Notes under the pieces: model-generated
What the model was told of the DNA's origin: nothing
Databases searched by the model: none
The model's input: the letters and a program-made list of their open reading frames with translations, nothing else
Translations under genes and position numbers: made by a program
Origin: Lachnospiraceae bacterium
Lineage (GTDB): Bacteria; Bacillota; Clostridia; Lachnospirales; Lachnospiraceae
Length of the DNA: 34,775 nt
Reading direction: 5' to 3'
Assembly: GCA_024694965.1 (NCBI GenBank)
Contig: JAILJC010000018.1
Coordinates: forward strand, 1-34,775
In this document: positions 31,561-34,775 of the stretch, one piece after another
How the letters are laid out: every line of letters begins with the position of its first letter
Numbering within the stretch: the stretch's first letter is position 1

Positions 31561-32358
31561 CTATACCGCTACTGCTTCCGAACAGATGTCGCGCGGTGCC
31601 ACCTTTATCTTAAAATCTTCCGGCCTGTATTTGTTATCGCTCATCAATACTTCGAGCCTTACTGTCTCATAAGCCAGTTCCGCAAGATTGTTCTCCTGGC
31701 TTAAATGCCCAAGGAAAACATGTTTTAAATTATCATGCAGAAGGCGGCATAAAAGCCTGCCCGACGATTCGTTTGACAGATGTCCTTTATCTCCAAGGAT
31801 CCTGCATTTTAACTGGTACGGATATCTTCCGACCTGGAGCATGTTCACATCATGATTTGCCTCAAGCAGCAGTGCATCCACACCAAAGAAATTGTCAACT
31901 ATATAATCATTGTATTTACCCAGATCGCTTACCACTCCCACTGCTTTGCTGCCGTTCCCTATCCTGTAGGCTACGGGATCTGCCGCATCATGGCTTATAC
32001 GGACCGGGTTAACATTAAGGCCGTTTATATCAAATGGTTTATCAGCCTCGATCACCTCAAACAATTCACCGGGTATGTTTCCAAGCGACGGTATCTTTTT
32101 TATTGCATCAACCGTTCCCCTTGTAGCATACATCGGTATCCCGTAACGTCTTGCTATCACTCCCAGTCCGGATATATGATCCGAATGTTCATGGGTTATG
32201 AGAATACCGTCAAGTTCCCCGGTCTTTAAACCGATATGATTGAGTCCTTCCTCGATCTTCCTGCCGCTGATCCCGGCATCCACTATCACATGGGTGTTGT
32301 CCGTACCCACGTAAATACAATTACCGCTGCTCCCGCTCGCAATACTGCACAACCTCAT
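31561..32358 (-). CDS. Metallo-beta-lactamase-fold hydrolase, WalJ/YycJ-like
   Basis: 265 residues. Zinc/iron-binding HxHxDH motif is HEHSDH in GILITHEHSDHISG; the SIASGSSGNCIYV start is typical of the YycJ/WalJ group. Further metal residues include His in the RISHDAADPV segment and HLSN/HLSQENN near the C-terminus. Members are putative nucleases or phosphodiesterases; the WalJ link to the WalKR system applies to Bacilli and no WalKR genes are seen here. GGGGGAT precedes the ATG; 13 nt from the FtsA-like gene upstream. Confidence 0.93.
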   Translation of the reverse strand: MRLCSIASGSSGNCIYVGTDNTHVIVDAGISGRKIEEGLNHIGLKTGELDGILITHEHSDHISGLGVIARRYGIPMYATRGTVDAIKKIPSLGNIPGELFEVIEADKPFDINGLNVNPVRISHDAADPVAYRIGNGSKAVGVVSDLGKYNDYIVDNFFGVDALLLEANHDVNMLQVGRYPYQLKCRILGDKGHLSNESSGRLLCRLLHDNLKHVFLGHLSQENNLAELAYETVRLEVLMSDNKYRPEDFKIKVAPRDICSEAVAV

Positions 32359-32371
32359 ATTATCCCCCTTA

Positions 32372-34657
32372 TTACTTTTCCCAGTAAATTTCTATTTCAT
32401 CCCCCGTGTTGATTATTTCATCAAAACGTGCCGACCGGCCGTTTAGTTTTGTAACAACCGCCCGGCCCTGCGGTTTTGAAAGATCAAAATCTATATGCTC
32501 AAAAACATCCACATATATATAATCCTTCTTACCCTTTAGTGTGATGTCCGAGCCGTTTACCTTTACGGTTATCTCGATACCCGTATCCTGTACGGCTTCG
32601 TCACTCTTTGCAGTTTCTTCATCCGGAACGCTTCCCGCTTCCTCTTCTTTTGCATCTCCGTTTCCGGGTTCCATGGCTTCCCTGACCTTCTTAAGCGCGT
32701 CAAGCGTATCCGCCATCATCGCATCTAAAATGTCATCTCCCGATGCCGCAGCGGAGGCAGAGTCATCGCCGCCTTCATTTTCTCCTTCATCGGCATCATC
32801 CTCATATCTGCCTTCTTCATCGGTATAACCTTCGTCCTCCTCATCATCCGGGAGTTCATCATAGCCCGCCGCTTCCTCTTTTTCAACATCCGATAAGCTA
32901 AGTTCTTCAAGCGTCCAGATTATTGAAAAGTTACTGTAAACGAGTGTGTTTTCATCGGAGAGCTTATTGTTGACATATATGTTCATACCATCTTTAAGCT
33001 TAACATCCATGAAATCGGCTATCTGTTTTACGGTATAATAATCAAGCAGCTTTATATTGTCGTTTTCTTCTATCTCGTAGTAACCCGACTGAAGTTCGCC
33101 GTTAACATCCGCATATTTCGGAAGTACCACCGGAGAATCATTAACGACTACTGTTATGGCAGCTTCATATTCCTTAAGCTTTCTTATCTGAGCACTTGCG
33201 GGAGCGCCTGCAGTCGATTCCTTCACAGTTATCTTATCACCGGCGCGGATCGATGAATTGATGCTTACCTCTTCGTCATTAACCTTGACTACGGCTGTCT
33301 CTCCGAGTTCACCCCTTATCATATGAGGTGTTCCGTTAAGCGTAAATTCCAAAGCCCTGCCCCTCTTCGGGAAAAGTCCCTCATTGGGGAATCCTGCCTG
33401 GATAGCCGCATCCACCACCATAAGATGTCCGTTATCATACAGCTTCACGCGTTCGCCGTTAAAGTTGACATATATGAAATTATTCTTGGAATCATAAAAG
33501 TTAAGGCATATGCCTATGGGAGTCACAAACATCGGATCAAGTATGGGATCCTTGATCTGATAATCGATCTCCTTTAACACTTCCTCGCCGCGAAGCGCAC
33601 ACCTCTGCCGGCTTATGCCAAGTTCATCCGCAAGCAGCTGTGAAAACAGCGGAAGCTTTCCTCCGCCCCCGACGATAAATACAGCGCTCACCGGTTCGCC
33701 GCCGTTTAGCTCCTTTATCTTATCGCTTATCTCTTTGGTCATGATACGGATAACGGGCTCAACGGTCTTATCGATCTCCTCACAGGTTATCTTCTGCTGG
33801 ATGCCCATTATATCATTATATTTGATGATCTTCTTACCGTAGGAGGTTTTGATGTTTTCGGCGGTGGCAAAATCAACAAGGCAGTGCTTTACAATGGCCT
33901 CGGTGATCTCATCTCCCGCCATAGGTATCATTCCGTATGCCACAATGCTTCCGTCGCGGGTTATCGAAATATCCGATGTGCCCGCGCCCACATCCACGAG
34001 CGCTATGTTAAGCATCCTGAAGCTTTCGGGTATTGCAACCTGGATCGCGGCAATGGGCTCAAGTGTAAGGTTGGCCACCTGAAGGTCCGCAACCTCAACA
34101 GCCCTGTATAGTCCGTCTACAACATCATCCGGAAGGAAGGTTGCTATAAGCTCCACGGAAATCTTCCTTGCCTTATGCTTAAGCAGTACGCTCATCTGGA
34201 TATCGTTCATATAATAACGTACTACGGTATAACCCACACAATAGAACCGTGTATCGGATGTATTATAAGACTGCAGCTCCTCAAACGCTTTTTCCACACC
34301 GAGCATTTCAACACTGTGTACGTCTTCGGCTTCCACTGATTTTTCCTCGGAGAAATAGAGTTCAGCAGTTGTCGTGACCGTCTTAAGGACACGTCCCGCG
34401 GCCGCGATGCACACTTCGTTAAGCTGCTTTCCTATCTGAGCTTCAAGCTTCTGTTTCACCTCAGATATGGAACGTCCTACGGTATTTATGTCATGAATCT
34501 GGCCGTCAAGCATTGACCTTGATTCATGTTCCCTTACACACTGGGCAACAACATGAAAGGTATTGCCTGTCATATACCCGACAGTTCCGACAAGGCTCCT
34601 GGTTCCAATATCAAGTCCGAATACAAGCTGACCGGGATTCTTCTTATCCTCTTCCAT
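32372..34657 (-). CDS. FtsA/actin-like ATPase with long C-terminal extension
   Basis: Start chosen at ATG 34655-34657 (MEEDKKNPGQLVFGLDIGTR), preceded by AAGGGGAG; an upstream TTG at 34681 is less likely. 761 residues against about 420 for true FtsA. Actin-fold core (about 8-370): FGLDIGTRSLVG, LVDVGAGTSDISI, VFIVGGGGKLPLF. From about 370 to 580 are segments each ending in a VNDE/VNGE..GDxI pattern that look like repeated beta-grasp modules; then a very acidic linker (about 585-690); then a final module (about 692-761) ending in GDEIEIYWEK. There is no C-terminal amphipathic membrane-anchor helix like that of FtsA. Downstream of coaE; probably a clostridial FtsA/PilM relative of unknown role. 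Confidence 0.85.
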   Translation of the reverse strand: MEEDKKNPGQLVFGLDIGTRSLVGTVGYMTGNTFHVVAQCVREHESRSMLDGQIHDINTVGRSISEVKQKLEAQIGKQLNEVCIAAAGRVLKTVTTTAELYFSEEKSVEAEDVHSVEMLGVEKAFEELQSYNTSDTRFYCVGYTVVRYYMNDIQMSVLLKHKARKISVELIATFLPDDVVDGLYRAVEVADLQVANLTLEPIAAIQVAIPESFRMLNIALVDVGAGTSDISITRDGSIVAYGMIPMAGDEITEAIVKHCLVDFATAENIKTSYGKKIIKYNDIMGIQQKITCEEIDKTVEPVIRIMTKEISDKIKELNGGEPVSAVFIVGGGGKLPLFSQLLADELGISRQRCALRGEEVLKEIDYQIKDPILDPMFVTPIGICLNFYDSKNNFIYVNFNGERVKLYDNGHLMVVDAAIQAGFPNEGLFPKRGRALEFTLNGTPHMIRGELGETAVVKVNDEEVSINSSIRAGDKITVKESTAGAPASAQIRKLKEYEAAITVVVNDSPVVLPKYADVNGELQSGYYEIEENDNIKLLDYYTVKQIADFMDVKLKDGMNIYVNNKLSDENTLVYSNFSIIWTLEELSLSDVEKEEAAGYDELPDDEEDEGYTDEEGRYEDDADEGENEGGDDSASAAASGDDILDAMMADTLDALKKVREAMEPGNGDAKEEEAGSVPDEETAKSDEAVQDTGIEITVKVNGSDITLKGKKDYIYVDVFEHIDFDLSKPQGRAVVTKLNGRSARFDEIINTGDEIEIYWEK

Positions 34658-34673
34658 ACGATTAGCACTCCCC

Positions 34674-34775
34674 TTAATCAATAGTCTTTAGCATGTTTTC
34701 AATATTCTCTCTGGTCTTATTAAGATCACCGTCGTTTATTATTACGCGGTCACAGTTTTCCCTGAATGTTTCATC
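34674..34775 (-). CDS. coaE: Dephospho-CoA kinase, C-terminal 33 residues only
   Basis: The window contains only the end of this gene: DETFRENCDRVIINDGDLNK, then the last 13 residues and TAA at 34674-34676. The CDxVIxNDGDLxKTRE pattern is the usual CoaE C-terminus (last step of CoA synthesis). It is 16 nt upstream of the FtsA-like gene, so the two are co-transcribed. The rest lies outside the window. Confidence 0.85.
   Translation of the reverse strand, partial: DETFRENCDRVIINDGDLNKTRENIENMLKTID

Noticed and set aside
1-34775. Mobile element, prophage or CRISPR array
   Set aside because: I saw no transposase, integrase, phage structural gene or regularly spaced repeats; apart from the signalling cassette, all genes are conserved core genes.

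Overview
This is a 34.8-kb stretch of low-GC Gram-positive chromosome, most likely from the order Clostridia, family Lachnospiraceae (Butyrivibrio/Roseburia/Lachnospira-like). The reasons are the gene order coaE / FtsA-like / metallo-hydrolase / ACT / PFL, the order rpmF-plsX-acpP-rnc-smc-ftsY, strong AGGAGG ribosome-binding sites, sigma-A promoters with 17-bp spacers, and a 58-aa protein that resembles a clostridial small-protein family. The genus is inference. Nearly everything is on the minus strand; only a hybrid histidine kinase and tmcAL are on the plus strand. I see no insertion sequence, prophage, CRISPR array, rRNA or tRNA. The longest non-coding stretch is about 220 bp.

Reading left to right: rpsU (cut at the left edge, own promoter); asnA-alaS; then a tight six-gene unit transcribed right to left from 13982 to 4087. 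It encodes a cytoplasmic LacI-type sensor fused to a GGDEF domain, two membrane EAL proteins of 651 aa each, a heterodimeric ABC exporter and a 58-aa cysteine-containing protein. Three of its junctions are 4-bp stop/start overlaps. The unit sits directly behind rimM, where trmD-rplS usually follow in Firmicutes. Next comes ylxM-ffh-rpsP-khpA, closed by a strong terminator, with a new promoter for rimM and the c-di-GMP/exporter genes just beyond it.

From 16.9 to 25.1 kb is the envelope/secretion/chromosome block: rpmF, then plsX-acpP (terminator) rnc-smc-ftsY-ilvA. Between the rpmF terminator and the plsX promoter lies an unexplained inverted-repeat element. pta (no ackA beside it) is divergent from a 7-TM hybrid histidine kinase whose gene is coupled by a 1-nt gap to tmcAL, the acetate-dependent tRNA-Met cytidine-modifying enzyme. 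The right end holds coaE (3' end only), a long FtsA/actin-like protein, a WalJ-like metallo-hydrolase, an ACT protein and a UPF0210/PFL protein.

Most of the window is conserved housekeeping. The part most worth attention is the rimM-linked c-di-GMP plus ABC-exporter cassette. It combines a possible cytoplasmic ligand sensor with an atypical GDDEF site, twin EAL proteins (one with a 6-residue duplication at the catalytic loop) and an asymmetric exporter, co-transcribed and probably co-translated. Its function cannot be read from sequence alone.
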